This document shows, in pieces, positions 27,730 through 38,173 of a stretch of 64,000 bases of DNA. Every line of letters begins with the position of its first letter. Position 1 is the stretch's first letter. The notes under the pieces were generated by a model, which saw only the letters and a program-made list of their open reading frames with translations, searched no databases and was not told where the DNA came from. This DNA comes from Chryseobacterium koreense CCUG 49689 (lineage in GTDB: Bacteria > Bacteroidota > Bacteroidia > Flavobacteriales > Weeksellaceae), in the NCBI RefSeq assembly GCF_001045435.1, contig NZ_LFNG01000013.1, forward strand, positions 1 through 64,000, given 5' to 3'. A program made the position numbers and the translations under genes.

Positions 27730-28188
27730 TTAACTTTTCTTTAATATTCTGTCGAGATTTCTTTTGGTATCTCTCTCTTTTATGCTCTCGCGCTTATCAA
27801 AGAGTTTTTTGCCACGTCCAAGTGCAATGAGAATTTTGGCTTTCCCCCTATCATTAATATAAAGCTTCAGAGGAATGATCGTGTTGCCGACATCTTTTAG
27901 TTTCTTTTCAAACTTTTGCAGTTCTCTTTTGTGCAAGAGCAATTTCCGTTCCCTTTTCGTCTTGTGGTTATAAAATGTTCCTAATTTGTACTCGTCAATC
28001 ATCATATTAATGATGTACAATTCCCCATCAATAAACTGACAGAAAGATTCCGTGATACTTGCTTTGGAAGAACGCAGCGACTTGATCTCAGTGCCCGTCA
28101 AAACCATTCCGGCTTCAATTTCATCCAAAATTTCATACTCAAATCTTGCCCGTTTGTTTAGGATATTGATTGACTTTTCAAACTTCAT
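27730..28188 (-). CDS. smpB: SsrA-binding protein SmpB
   Basis: SmpB binds tmRNA and delivers it to stalled ribosomes for trans-translation. The 152-residue protein has the family hallmarks NKRARFEYEILDEIEAGMVLTGTEIKS (first 15: NKRARFEYEILDEIE), SKASITESFC, HKTKRERKLLLHK and, near the end, KAKILIALGRGKKLFDKR. The basic tail RDTKRNLDRILKKS is the part that acts in the decoding centre. It stands alone between ompA and a divergent ABC-F gene. No ssrA gene is visible in this window. Confidence 0.97.
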   Translation of the reverse strand: MKFEKSINILNKRARFEYEILDEIEAGMVLTGTEIKSLRSSKASITESFCQFIDGELYIINMMIDEYKLGTFYNHKTKRERKLLLHKRELQKFEKKLKDVGNTIIPLKLYINDRGKAKILIALGRGKKLFDKRESIKERDTKRNLDRILKKS

Positions 28189-28241
28189 GAACTGACTTTA
28201 AACAATTGATTATTTTACTGTTAAAAATTATTAAATTTTAA

Positions 28242-29993
<1,752 letters not shown>

Positions 29994-29994
29994 A

Positions 29995-30036
29995 TACGAA
30001 GTACGAACTACGAAGTACGAACTACGAAGTACGAAG
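29995..30036 (+). repeat. Three tandem copies of a 14-base unit (TACGAAGTACGAAC)
   Basis: Three consecutive units occur directly after the ABC-F stop codon, the third ending in G rather than C. Each unit contains TACGAA-GTACGAA, itself a half-repeat. No protein is encoded. Confidence 0.9.
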
Positions 30037-30056
30037 TTTGAAGACCTAAGAAAATG

Positions 30057-30085
30057 ACCGCTCAAGAAATTGGGCGGTTTTTTTA
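30057..30085 (+). terminator. Terminator of the ABC-F gene
   Basis: ACCGCTCAA and TTGGGCGGT pair (one G-T) around GAAA, followed by a run of seven Ts on the plus strand. Confidence 0.88.
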
Positions 30086-30145
30086 GATTCTGCCTTTAAT
30101 CCTCCGAAATCGGACTTCGGACTTTTTTCATTAAATTTGTAACCT

Positions 30146-31897
30146 ATGAACCAAAAATGGATCTATAAACCGGAACCTGATGAAGACGTGGTGGACGCGC
30201 TCAGTTCTTCACTCGGATTCGGCACGTTCGAATCAAAAATCCTCGTTCTGCGAGGAATCGACAATTATCAGAAAGCAAGAGAATTCTTCAAACCAAAAAT
30301 TGAAGACATTCACAATCCGTTCCTGATGAAAGACATGCAGATTGCCGTGGACCGGATTGCAACCGCCATCGAAAACGGCGAGAAAATTTTGGTTTACGGA
30401 GATTATGACGTGGATGGAACTACCGCAGTAGCGTTGATGTACCTCTACCTCAGCAAGATCGTTGACAAAAAATACCTCGATTTTTATATTCCAGACAGAA
30501 ATACAGAAGGTTACGGAATTTCTACCGAAGGAATTGACTTTGCGAAAGAAAATAATTTTTCGCTGATTATCGCCCTAGATTGCGGAATTAAAGCGCTGGA
30601 CAAGATTGATTATGCTGCGCAGCTCGGAATCGATTTCATTATCTGTGATCACCATTTACCCGGTGATGAAATTCCGAAAGCAGCTGCCGTCCTAGATCCG
30701 AAAAGAGTGGACTGCAGATATCCCTTCAAGGAACTTTCCGGTTGCGGTGTCGGCTTTAAACTTTGTCAGGGACTAAATACCATCTATAAAATCCCTGAAT
30801 CAGAACTCTTCGAACTTGTTGATTTGCTGGCGATTTCCATTGCGGCAGACATTGTCTCGATGACCGGCGAAAACAGAGTCTTCGCAAAAATGGGATTGAA
30901 GATTTTAAGAAAAACCAGAAACTTGGGATTGCGATTGCTGATTCCCGAAGACAAATTGGCAACCTTCGAAATCTCCAATATCGTTTTTGAAATCGCACCA
31001 AAAATCAATGCGGCAGGAAGAATCTCACACGGAAAAGCAGCGGTGGAATTAATGGTTTCCGACAATTTGAAGCGGGCGCACCAAATCGTTGACGAAATCG
31101 TGAACCTGAATGACTCCCGCCGAGAAATGGATATGAGCTCCACCACAGAAGCTTTGGAGCAAATCATTTCCACAAATCAAATCTCCAATTTCACCACTGT
31201 GGTTTATGGCCCTGATTGGAATAAGGGAGTAATTGGAATCGTGGCATCCAGATTGACCGAGACCTACTATAAGCCCACCCTGGTTTTCACCGATGGAAAT
31301 AATGGTGAATTGGTCGCTTCTGCCCGTTCTGTTTCCGATTTTGATGTGCATGACGCTTTGGAAGCGTGTTCAGAATTATTCCTAAAATTTGGAGGACACC
31401 CAGCTGCTGCAGGACTTTCAATGGCAAAAGACCAATTTGAGCTCTTTAAGGAAAAATTTGAAAAAGTAGTTTCAGAAAAAATTCAGGAGCACCAAAAAGA
31501 ACCGAGCGTAAAAATAGATTCCGATGTGGAAATCGACGAACTGAACAAAGAGTTCTTTAATTTCCACCGAAAACTGGCCCCATTCGGACCACACAACATG
31601 AAGCCGATCTTGGTTCTTAAAAACCAAAAAGTTTCGGGCTATGTGAAAACAATGGGAAAGGATGGAAGCCACCTCAAATTCTATATCAAACAGGAATCCA
31701 CCGGAAGAAATATTGAATGTGTCGGTTTCAAATTAGGGAAATTTGCCGATGATTTCAGAGAAAAAAACTTCGACATTGCTTTTACTGCAGAAGAAAATCA
31801 CTGGAAAGGAAATGTGACGTATTATTTGAACATTCGAGATGTGAAATTTCACGAGAAGGAAGACCAAAAAGCGAAATTGAAAGAAGCTACCAGTTAA
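30146..31897 (+). CDS. recJ: Single-stranded-DNA-specific exonuclease RecJ
   Basis: RecJ degrades single-stranded DNA 5' to 3' in recombination and mismatch repair. The 583-residue product has the DHH phosphoesterase motifs: DYDVDGTTA near residue 88, a LDCG motif near 149, CDHHLPG near 166 and the DHHA1 domain motif GGHPAAAGLS near 415. The C-terminal OB domain (about 455-565) is present. A -7-like TAAATTTG lies at 30132-30139, seven bases before the start, so the leader would be very short. Convergent with the next gene. Confidence 0.96.
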   Translation: MNQKWIYKPEPDEDVVDALSSSLGFGTFESKILVLRGIDNYQKAREFFKPKIEDIHNPFLMKDMQIAVDRIATAIENGEKILVYGDYDVDGTTAVALMYLYLSKIVDKKYLDFYIPDRNTEGYGISTEGIDFAKENNFSLIIALDCGIKALDKIDYAAQLGIDFIICDHHLPGDEIPKAAAVLDPKRVDCRYPFKELSGCGVGFKLCQGLNTIYKIPESELFELVDLLAISIAADIVSMTGENRVFAKMGLKILRKTRNLGLRLLIPEDKLATFEISNIVFEIAPKINAAGRISHGKAAVELMVSDNLKRAHQIVDEIVNLNDSRREMDMSSTTEALEQIISTNQISNFTTVVYGPDWNKGVIGIVASRLTETYYKPTLVFTDGNNGELVASARSVSDFDVHDALEACSELFLKFGGHPAAAGLSMAKDQFELFKEKFEKVVSEKIQEHQKEPSVKIDSDVEIDELNKEFFNFHRKLAPFGPHNMKPILVLKNQKVSGYVKTMGKDGSHLKFYIKQESTGRNIECVGFKLGKFADDFREKNFDIAFTAEENHWKGNVTYYLNIRDVKFHEKEDQKAKLKEATS

Positions 31898-31932
31898 TTT
31901 TGGGTGAAATTTGAGACCAAACTTTCAACGGA

Positions 31933-33084
31933 TCACAACATTTCATGCCTTTCGAAAGGTTTTGTCCGGTCAAAAAGATATCGGTAAGTTGCTAATTTGC
32001 GGGTGACGCCAGTTTCAAGATTTTCGGCAATTGCAAGCATTTTCGGATTGAAATCGCCAATCCACTGCATTTCATAATCCTCAAAACTGGTGGTCTTTCT
32101 AAAATGCTTTGTTCCTTCCCAAATCATATATCCGTCGATTCCCTTTTTTTGCCATTCCGGAACGATCCCGAAAACCAGGCCAACCATTTTTTTGTTTTTC
32201 TTGAAATTTTTAATCCAAAGCCATTTCAGTTTTTGCCAAATCCCGAATTTTCCGTTCAGGTATTTAAACCACTGATTCAGGTCGGGAATATTCATCCACA
32301 TTGCAATCGGTTTTTCATTTTCATAAATAAACCAGGAAATATGTTCATTGATGACGGGCTTCAAAGTCTTAAAAAGTTTCAGGGTCTGCACCTCGGAGAG
32401 CTGTTTTCCTTCGCCATGACGTGACCAGGCTTTGTTGTAAATCTGGGTAAAATCTTTCGCGAATTTTTCCAGTTCTTTCACCATCAACCTTTTTGCATAA
32501 ATGTTTTTATTTTCTGAAACCCTTCGGTGCATTTCCAAGAAATTCTCTGCAACCGGAGCATGAACTTTTCGACCAAAACAGAGCTGATTAAAATAAATCT
32601 GAAAACCATAATTCTCAAAAAGCTGTTTATAATAAGGTGCATGATAATTCATTCCATAAAGCGGCTCAAAAAACCCTTCGATCAAAAGTCCCCAGAACTT
32701 GTCCCGTTCCCCGAAATTGATCGGTCCATCCATCGCTTCCATTCCTCTCTCCTGAAGCCAGTTTTTTGCAAAATCAAATATACAGTCGGCCGTTTTCTGG
32801 TCATCCACACAATCAAAAAAACCGATTCCGCCGGTCGGCTGTTTCTGTTTATATTTTTTATTGATAAAAACCGCGATCTTGCCAACGGTCTCATTTTGGT
32901 CATTGACAAAGAGAAAACGTTCACTTTCTCCGTTTCGGAAATTCCTGTTTTTCTTCGAGTCAAAAACATCTTCCACATCCTTATCCAAAGGTCGGATATA
33001 ATTTTTATCATGAGAAAAAATCCTGGCCGGAAAATCCAGAAACTCTTTTCTGTGGCGATCTGAAACTACTTTTAAAACCTTCAT
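31933..33084 (-). CDS. GNAT-fold hypothetical protein (YghO-like)
   Basis: The 383-residue cytosolic protein is widespread in Bacteroidota. The region FLFVNDQNETVGKIAVFINKKY (written here in two parts, FLFVNDQNETVG and KIAVFINKKY) resembles the beta-strand core of acetyltransferases. GPINFGERDKFWGLLIEGF and YEMQWIGDFNPKM are family-specific. The second half (about 200-380) also looks like a GNAT or FemAB-type domain. No acetyl-CoA motif of the RxxGxG kind stands out, so activity is unproven. Neighbours give no clue. Convergent with recJ and divergent from the quinone-reductase-like gene. Confidence 0.7.
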   Translation of the reverse strand: MKVLKVVSDRHRKEFLDFPARIFSHDKNYIRPLDKDVEDVFDSKKNRNFRNGESERFLFVNDQNETVGKIAVFINKKYKQKQPTGGIGFFDCVDDQKTADCIFDFAKNWLQERGMEAMDGPINFGERDKFWGLLIEGFFEPLYGMNYHAPYYKQLFENYGFQIYFNQLCFGRKVHAPVAENFLEMHRRVSENKNIYAKRLMVKELEKFAKDFTQIYNKAWSRHGEGKQLSEVQTLKLFKTLKPVINEHISWFIYENEKPIAMWMNIPDLNQWFKYLNGKFGIWQKLKWLWIKNFKKNKKMVGLVFGIVPEWQKKGIDGYMIWEGTKHFRKTTSFEDYEMQWIGDFNPKMLAIAENLETGVTRKLATYRYLFDRTKPFERHEML

Positions 33085-33164
33085 TTTTCAAAAATAGAAA
33101 ATATTTGTGTTGGCCATAAAAATTGAATCGCTTTTTTTACTAACTTTATTGAAACTTCAAACTC

Positions 33165-33686
33165 GTGAAAAAGACGTTGGTCATTTTTGCCCACCCCTAT
33201 TTTGAGTATTCCACCACCAATGTGGAATTGATAAAAGTTTATGAAGATTCGGGAGATTTTGAGTTTAAAGATTTGTATGAAGAGTATCCCGATTTCCATA
33301 TCGCGACATTTCGGGAAAGGAAACGGATCGTCAATTATGACCGATTGATTTTCCACTTTCCTTTGATTTGGTTCGGAATGCCGCCACTTTTGCGGCTTTG
33401 GATTGATGAAGTTTTCGATATGAACTGGATTGCCAAAGAAAATGACCCGCTCTCTAACAAAGATGCCTTCATCATTGTGACCACCGGCGGAAAAGAACAG
33501 AACTACACCGAAGACGGACTTTATGGCGCCACGATTTCCCAACTCATGCTTCCGCTCCGGCTTGCCCTAAAAGTGAACAATATTGAGGTAAAGGAGATCA
33601 TCGCCATTCACAGCGCAGATGATTTGAAGGAAGATGCCCTCAAAGAAATAGCCGAACAGATCAGGAAAAAGCTCAATACAGAATGA
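33165..33686 (+). CDS. NAD(P)H-dependent flavodoxin-fold oxidoreductase (KefF-like)
   Basis: The 173-residue protein belongs to the NQO1/KefF group of FMN-binding quinone reductases. FAHPYFEYSTTN is the phosphate-binding loop, FHFPLIWFGMPPLLRLWIDEV is the conserved central segment (here FPLIWFGMPPLL) and VTTGGKEQNY follows. Its stop overlaps the start of a KefC-like antiporter by four bases. That arrangement is the same as kefF-kefC in E. coli, where the soluble protein activates the potassium efflux channel. The partnership here is inferred from this overlap. Confidence 0.9.
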   Translation: MKKTLVIFAHPYFEYSTTNVELIKVYEDSGDFEFKDLYEEYPDFHIATFRERKRIVNYDRLIFHFPLIWFGMPPLLRLWIDEVFDMNWIAKENDPLSNKDAFIIVTTGGKEQNYTEDGLYGATISQLMLPLRLALKVNNIEVKEIIAIHSADDLKEDALKEIAEQIRKKLNTE

Positions 33687-35524
33687 ATGATACCTCACTT
33701 GCCATCACCACGCTGATTTTTTTGGGTGCGGCGATCATCATGGTTCCTCTGGTTCGCAGATTGGGACTCAGTTCTGTGATTGGGTATATCATAGGTGGAA
33801 TCATCATTGGCCCTTTTTGCCTGAAATTAACCGGAAAAGATACCGCCGACATCATGCATGCCACAGAATTTGGGGTGATTATGCTGCTTTTTTTGGTGGG
33901 GCTGGAAATTGCACCCAGAAAATTCTGGATGATCAGACAGCAGATTTTAGGAATGGGACTCAGCCAGATGGCCATCACTTCTGCAGTCTTGTTCCTGATT
34001 TTCTATCTCGCAAAATGGCGGGTGGATCAGGCTTTTGTTGTGGCACTGTGTTTTTCGCTTTCTTCCACGGCGATTGTTTTGCAGACCTTAAAAGAAAAAA
34101 ACATTTTCAGGACAGATACGGGAACTGCCTCATTTTCAATATTGCTTTTCCAGGATATTTCGGTGATTCCCATCCTGGCTTTGTTGCCGATTTTAGCCAA
34201 AAGGTCGCCGGAAGACGAGAAACAGATTTTGCTGCAATATCTTCCGGATTGGCTGCAGCCGTTCTCCATCATTATCGGTGTAGCGGTTTTGATTTTTTTG
34301 GGGCGCTACATTTTCGTTCCGTTCCTGCGCTACGTCTCGAAATCCGGAATGCCGGAACTGCTCACCGCGTCATCACTGTTTTTGGTTGTCGGCGTTTCTG
34401 AACTGATGTATTCGGTTGGATTGAGTCCGGCTTTAGGCGCATTCATTGCAGGCGTAATGTTGGCAAACAGCGAGTTTCGCCATGAACTGGAAAGCCAAAT
34501 CAATCCATTCAAAGGACTGCTTCTGGCGGTGTTTTTCGTGAGTGTGGGTTCCACCATTAATTTCTTGGTGATCCGGCAAGATCCGATGTTTATTTTCACG
34601 TTGGTTTCGGTAGTTTTACTGGTTAAGTTCCTTGTTCTCTATGCCATTGGAAAATATTTCAAACTGAAAATCAATCAGAATTTCTTACTTGCATTTGCGC
34701 TCTCGCAAGTGGGTGAATTCGCCTTCGTTTTACTGAACTATTCCACGAAACTTTACCTTTTAAGTCCAAAATTAAATGCACAACTGATGGCGGTGACGGC
34801 GATCACCATGTGCATTACTCCAATTCTTCTAATCATCAATGAGAAATTTATAGAACCGAGGACTTTAAAAGTAAATGATTTGGATGATCATCCCGAAATT
34901 CACGTGGCTCAGCAAAAAATCATTCTCGTCGGTTTTGGGCATTTTGGAAGCACGGTGGGAAGATTGCTTCGGGTAAACGGAATTAAGGCAACCATTTTGG
35001 ATAATGATGCGGAAAGGATTAACCTATTACGTTCAAACGGATTTAAGGTCTATTACGGTGATGCGACGAAACCGGAAACCCTTCGTTCTGCCGGTGCAGA
35101 AACAGCCGATTTGTTGATTCTTTGTTTAGATGACATTGAAAGCAATAAATCCATCACGGAATACGCCAAAAAACATTTTCCGCAACTGAAGATTTTCGTG
35201 CGCGCCAAAAACCGCCTCGATGCTTATGATTTCATCAACAATAATGTGGAAAACATCTACCGGGAAACTTTGGGAACCGCCGTGGATATGGCGGTCGACG
35301 TTTTGAAGGCAACAGGAATGCGCGCTTATGCTGCCAGAAGATTAGGCAGAAGATTCATGCTGATCGATAAAGCGATGGTGAGAAAATTGGCAAAAGAGCA
35401 ATTGAAAGACAAGGTGACTTTTACCATGAAGGAATCCCTGGAAAAAGAAGAAGAACTTCTTGCCGAAGACAGCCACTCCTTTGACGAAACGCAATGGAAT
35501 GATAATGAGGAGTATATGAATTAA
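33683..35524 (+). CDS. CPA2-type monovalent cation:proton antiporter (KefC/KefB-like)
   Basis: The 613-residue integral membrane protein has about 12 hydrophobic segments in residues 5-385, forming a Na+/H+ exchanger-type domain with VGLEIAPRKFWMIRQ and GLSPALGAFIAGVMLANSEF (key part GLSPALGAFIAG). A cytosolic RCK/TrkA-N domain follows from about 410, with the nucleotide loop GFGHFGSTVG and a GDATKPETL turn. The C-terminal tail is acidic. Likely role: glutathione- or ligand-gated potassium efflux for protection from electrophiles, based on the kefF-like gene overlapping its start. Ion and ligand are not provable from sequence. Confidence 0.92.
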   Translation: MNDTSLAITTLIFLGAAIIMVPLVRRLGLSSVIGYIIGGIIIGPFCLKLTGKDTADIMHATEFGVIMLLFLVGLEIAPRKFWMIRQQILGMGLSQMAITSAVLFLIFYLAKWRVDQAFVVALCFSLSSTAIVLQTLKEKNIFRTDTGTASFSILLFQDISVIPILALLPILAKRSPEDEKQILLQYLPDWLQPFSIIIGVAVLIFLGRYIFVPFLRYVSKSGMPELLTASSLFLVVGVSELMYSVGLSPALGAFIAGVMLANSEFRHELESQINPFKGLLLAVFFVSVGSTINFLVIRQDPMFIFTLVSVVLLVKFLVLYAIGKYFKLKINQNFLLAFALSQVGEFAFVLLNYSTKLYLLSPKLNAQLMAVTAITMCITPILLIINEKFIEPRTLKVNDLDDHPEIHVAQQKIILVGFGHFGSTVGRLLRVNGIKATILDNDAERINLLRSNGFKVYYGDATKPETLRSAGAETADLLILCLDDIESNKSITEYAKKHFPQLKIFVRAKNRLDAYDFINNNVENIYRETLGTAVDMAVDVLKATGMRAYAARRLGRRFMLIDKAMVRKLAKEQLKDKVTFTMKESLEKEEELLAEDSHSFDETQWNDNEEYMN

Positions 35525-35597
35525 TGGAAGCTTTCAGATGGTGAGTAATGATTTCCCTCAAAACCATCCTCACCGAAATATTTGTGGCGGAAAAGCA

Positions 35598-36086
35598 TTA
35601 GTAATCCGGGCAGTCTTTTAGCTTAATGTTCGAAAGGTTTATGGTCTTATCTTTCAAAGTTACTTTCACATCGGGAAAAGTTCCTTCCATGCAATCGCCG
35701 GATTGGTCATTGAAATCGCCGTTTGAAGCTTCAATTTTTACTTCTTTTCCGGAAAGCGTGTAATTGTTTTCATTAAAATCGTAGCTGGTAAGCGCATAAT
35801 CGTTTCCATCAATTCTGATATTTCCGCTGTTTGTATTTTGGTCGAAATAAAACAGGGTCAATCCATCTTTGGAAAAGACTGAACGAGCTTTTCCTGCAGA
35901 AATATCCTGTGGATTAATCAAAAAAAGTGCGGCTGAATCGGGCGTTTCAAGTGACGGATTTTGCAGACTATCGGTTTTCGACAGAGCGGAACTGTCTGTA
36001 ATTGTTTTTTCGGAAATGGCTTCATTATCTTTCGTGCAGGAAACCAGCATGGAGAAAATCATTAAAACTGTAAGTAGATTCTTCAT
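35598..36086 (-). CDS. Small lipoprotein of unknown function
   Basis: The 162-residue protein has a lipoprotein signal peptide (MKNLLTVLMIFSMLVSC, lipidated C17). The mature part starts with a low-complexity, Ser/Asp-rich linker (about 20-60). A small beta-rich domain follows (about 70-162) with a cysteine pair, C145 and C159, in GDCMEGTFPD and LKDCPDY. No known domain is recognised. It is probably attached to a membrane facing the periplasm or cell surface. Confidence 0.75.
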   Translation of the reverse strand: MKNLLTVLMIFSMLVSCTKDNEAISEKTITDSSALSKTDSLQNPSLETPDSAALFLINPQDISAGKARSVFSKDGLTLFYFDQNTNSGNIRIDGNDYALTSYDFNENNYTLSGKEVKIEASNGDFNDQSGDCMEGTFPDVKVTLKDKTINLSNIKLKDCPDY

Positions 36087-36128
36087 TTTTGCAGCGTTAA
36101 ATTTCTTTTTGCTGCAATAACCGTTCCT

Positions 36129-37511
36129 TTATAATTTCTGATGTTGTTTGACCAAAACCAAATAGGACCATGGTTTTAATTTCAAGTTGGTTTTTTCTTT
36201 GATGTCAAAAATCTGGTCTGTGAAAAGCTCCCTGTACTTTCCCTGAAAATATTGGGTATCCAGATCTACATTCACTTCCTTATCGGAAAAATTCAAAATC
36301 GGAAAAACGGCATCCAGATTTTGTTCCCGATAAAAAGAAATGACTTTAAGCGGTTGACTGTTGACCACACGAATCATTTCGCCGCCATATTTTCCGTTCC
36401 AAAGTGCCTGGTTTTCATGTTTCAGGTGGAAAAGTTTGGTGAAAAGGATTTCGTTTTCATCCTGTTTCCACTCGATCGGGTCTTTGTCAAAAAATTGGAG
36501 ACTTCGGTTCAAACCCGCTTCTTGACCGCTGTAGCAAAGCATCATGCCATTCACCACTCCGGTCATCACGATGGCTGTTTTCAATCCGTCGCCGAAATTG
36601 AGATATGGATTCCCTTCCCATGAATTCTTGTCGTGATTATCGGTGAAAACCATTCGATACGCATTTCTCGGAACCGAATTTACATCGTGTGATAGATATT
36701 CCACCAATCCGCCTAATTTCTGATGATTGACCGCTTCACGGAGCTGATCCCACAAAGTCCAGGAATAAGTCATGTCAAATGATTTCTTGTAAAGATCCCT
36801 GCTTTCCCATTCGGCAAGCATGAAAACCGGTTTAATTTGCTCCAGTTCGGCTCTTGCGTTTTCCCAAAAATCGACGGGAATAAATCCAGCGACATCCGCT
36901 CTGTAGCCATCTATATTGGTTTCTTTGACCCAGAACTTCAAAGATTCCGTCATGTATTTTCTGAAGTCGGGATGATCATAGTCAAAGTCGATCACATCAT
37001 CCCAATCGTACCACGGTGTTGGCTGGAAATTTCCCGAACGTGTTTTCGTGTACCAATCCGGATGTTGCCTGCTCAGTGGGTTGTCCCATGCGGAATGGTT
37101 TCCGACCCAGTCTATGATCACATACATTCCCATGGAATGGATTTTATTGACCAACTCTTTGAAATCCTGCATGGTTCCAAACTCCGGATTGATTCCCCGG
37201 AAATCTTTTACCGAATAGTAACTTCCCAATCTGCCTTTCCGGTTTTTTTCGCCAATGGGATGAATCGGCATCAACCAAATGATGTCCACACCCATTTTTT
37301 TGAGCCGTGGCAAATGGTTTTCAAAAGCCTTGAAAGTTCCTTCCCGGGTATATTGACGGAGATTCACCTCATAGATTGTGGCGTTTTTGCTCCATTCCGG
37401 GTGTGTGATTTCCACGTATTCTTTCGGTTGATAGCGCGGATCCTTGTTTTGCGACAAAAGAGTAATGAATCCAGACAGGCAAAAAATGAGCGAAAAAAAG
37501 GAATGTTTCAT
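36129..37511 (-). CDS. Secreted GH13 alpha-amylase family glycosidase
   Basis: The 460-residue protein has a signal peptide (MKHSFFSLIFCLSGFITLLSQ) and the TIM-barrel motifs of GH13: region I DWVGNH, region II GYRADVAGF with the nucleophile Asp, the general-acid Glu in LAEWES and region IV FTDNHD. A C-terminal beta domain (about 385-460) is present. It should cleave alpha-1,4-glucans or related sugars in the periplasm. No SusC/SusD pair is nearby, so it is not part of a visible polysaccharide locus. Confidence 0.93.
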   Translation of the reverse strand: MKHSFFSLIFCLSGFITLLSQNKDPRYQPKEYVEITHPEWSKNATIYEVNLRQYTREGTFKAFENHLPRLKKMGVDIIWLMPIHPIGEKNRKGRLGSYYSVKDFRGINPEFGTMQDFKELVNKIHSMGMYVIIDWVGNHSAWDNPLSRQHPDWYTKTRSGNFQPTPWYDWDDVIDFDYDHPDFRKYMTESLKFWVKETNIDGYRADVAGFIPVDFWENARAELEQIKPVFMLAEWESRDLYKKSFDMTYSWTLWDQLREAVNHQKLGGLVEYLSHDVNSVPRNAYRMVFTDNHDKNSWEGNPYLNFGDGLKTAIVMTGVVNGMMLCYSGQEAGLNRSLQFFDKDPIEWKQDENEILFTKLFHLKHENQALWNGKYGGEMIRVVNSQPLKVISFYREQNLDAVFPILNFSDKEVNVDLDTQYFQGKYRELFTDQIFDIKEKTNLKLKPWSYLVLVKQHQKL

Positions 37512-37568
37512 TTTGATGGTTTCCTCAAAATTAGGAAAAAAAATGAGTTCCCACGCACGGAATCGATT

Positions 37569-37979
37569 TTAGAAATCCAAGCTTTGGATCGCAAGCTTAT
37601 ATCCGCTCAAACCAAACCCGCTCAGTACACCATCGGTATTTGCAGCGGTAACCGATTTTTGCCTGAATTCTTCCCTTTTGTAAATGTTTGAAATGTGGAC
37701 CTCGATTTTTGGTTTAGAAATATTTTTGAGGCAATCTGCAATTGCATAGGAATAATGCGTGAAAGCACCGGGATTTACGATCAGGGCATCAAAATCATCT
37801 TCCTGCATTCGGTTGATGATTTCACCTTCCAGATTGGATTGGTAATATTGGATTTCATGCTGTGGAAATGCTACTTTCAAAGATTCCAGAAGGTTTTCCA
37901 TGGAGACATTTCCATAGATTTCCGGTTCGCGTGTTCCGAGTAGATTGAGGTTGGGTCCGTTGAGGATGAGGATTTTCAT
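37569..37979 (-). CDS. aroQ: Type II 3-dehydroquinate dehydratase
   Basis: AroQ converts 3-dehydroquinate to 3-dehydroshikimate in the shikimate pathway. The 136-residue product is slightly shorter than usual (about 145). Motifs are ILNGPNLNLLGTREPEIYG with the catalytic Tyr (key part NGPNLNLLGTREP), NPGAFTHYS and the catalytic His in EVHISNIYKREEFR. It lies just beyond the terminator hairpin at 38011-38031. In the reading proposed here it was the chromosomal neighbour of tRNA-Glu before the islands inserted. Confidence 0.96.
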   Translation of the reverse strand: MKILILNGPNLNLLGTREPEIYGNVSMENLLESLKVAFPQHEIQYYQSNLEGEIINRMQEDDFDALIVNPGAFTHYSYAIADCLKNISKPKIEVHISNIYKREEFRQKSVTAANTDGVLSGFGLSGYKLAIQSLDF

Positions 37980-38010
37980 AGTCTGGAAAAGTCAAAGTTA
38001 CGCATAAAAA

Positions 38011-38031
38011 AACTTCCGAAAAAATTCGGAA
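38011..38031 (-). terminator. Terminator at the left end of the island region
   Basis: ACTTCCGAA and TTCGGAAGT arms surround three As; on the minus strand seven Ts and ATGC follow. It lies upstream of aroQ, so it must end a transcript arriving from higher coordinates. The proposed ancestral source is tRNA-Glu. Confidence 0.85.
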
Positions 38032-38035
38032 GTTT

Positions 38036-38044
38036 AAGTAGCCC
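38036..38044. repeat. Candidate degenerate att site (AAGTAGCCC)
   Basis: The nine bases match the start of the 19-base tRNA-Glu 3' repeat found at 47823 and 54315, in the same orientation and, as there, directly followed on the minus strand by a hairpin terminator with seven Ts. The match ends after nine bases, so on its own it is weak. Position and context make it the best candidate for the outer boundary of the older element. Confidence 0.4.
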
Positions 38045-38086
38045 CAACCGCAGAAATTTCGAAACATTTTTCGGGCGGTTTGGAGC
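38041..38086. repeat. Imperfect inverted repeat (GCCCCAACCGC / GCGGTTTGGAGC)
   Basis: The arms at 38041-38051 and 38075-38086 pair with one bulge and one G-T; the loop contains a second small hairpin (CGAAA/TTTCG). It lies just inside the proposed left end of the older element. The following stretch up to 38173 has no recognisable gene. Confidence 0.5.
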
Positions 38087-38173
38087 GGTAAAAGATGTTA
38101 CAAGAGAATGAGATTAGGATTTACAGGCGGAGTTGCGCTTTATTTGTCCTTGGCTCAACGGAAGTGCTTTTTA

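Noticed and set aside
35540-35575. Possible hairpin GGTGAG...CTCACC between the antiporter and lipoprotein genes
   Set aside because: The loop is long and no T run follows on either strand, so a terminator call is not supported.
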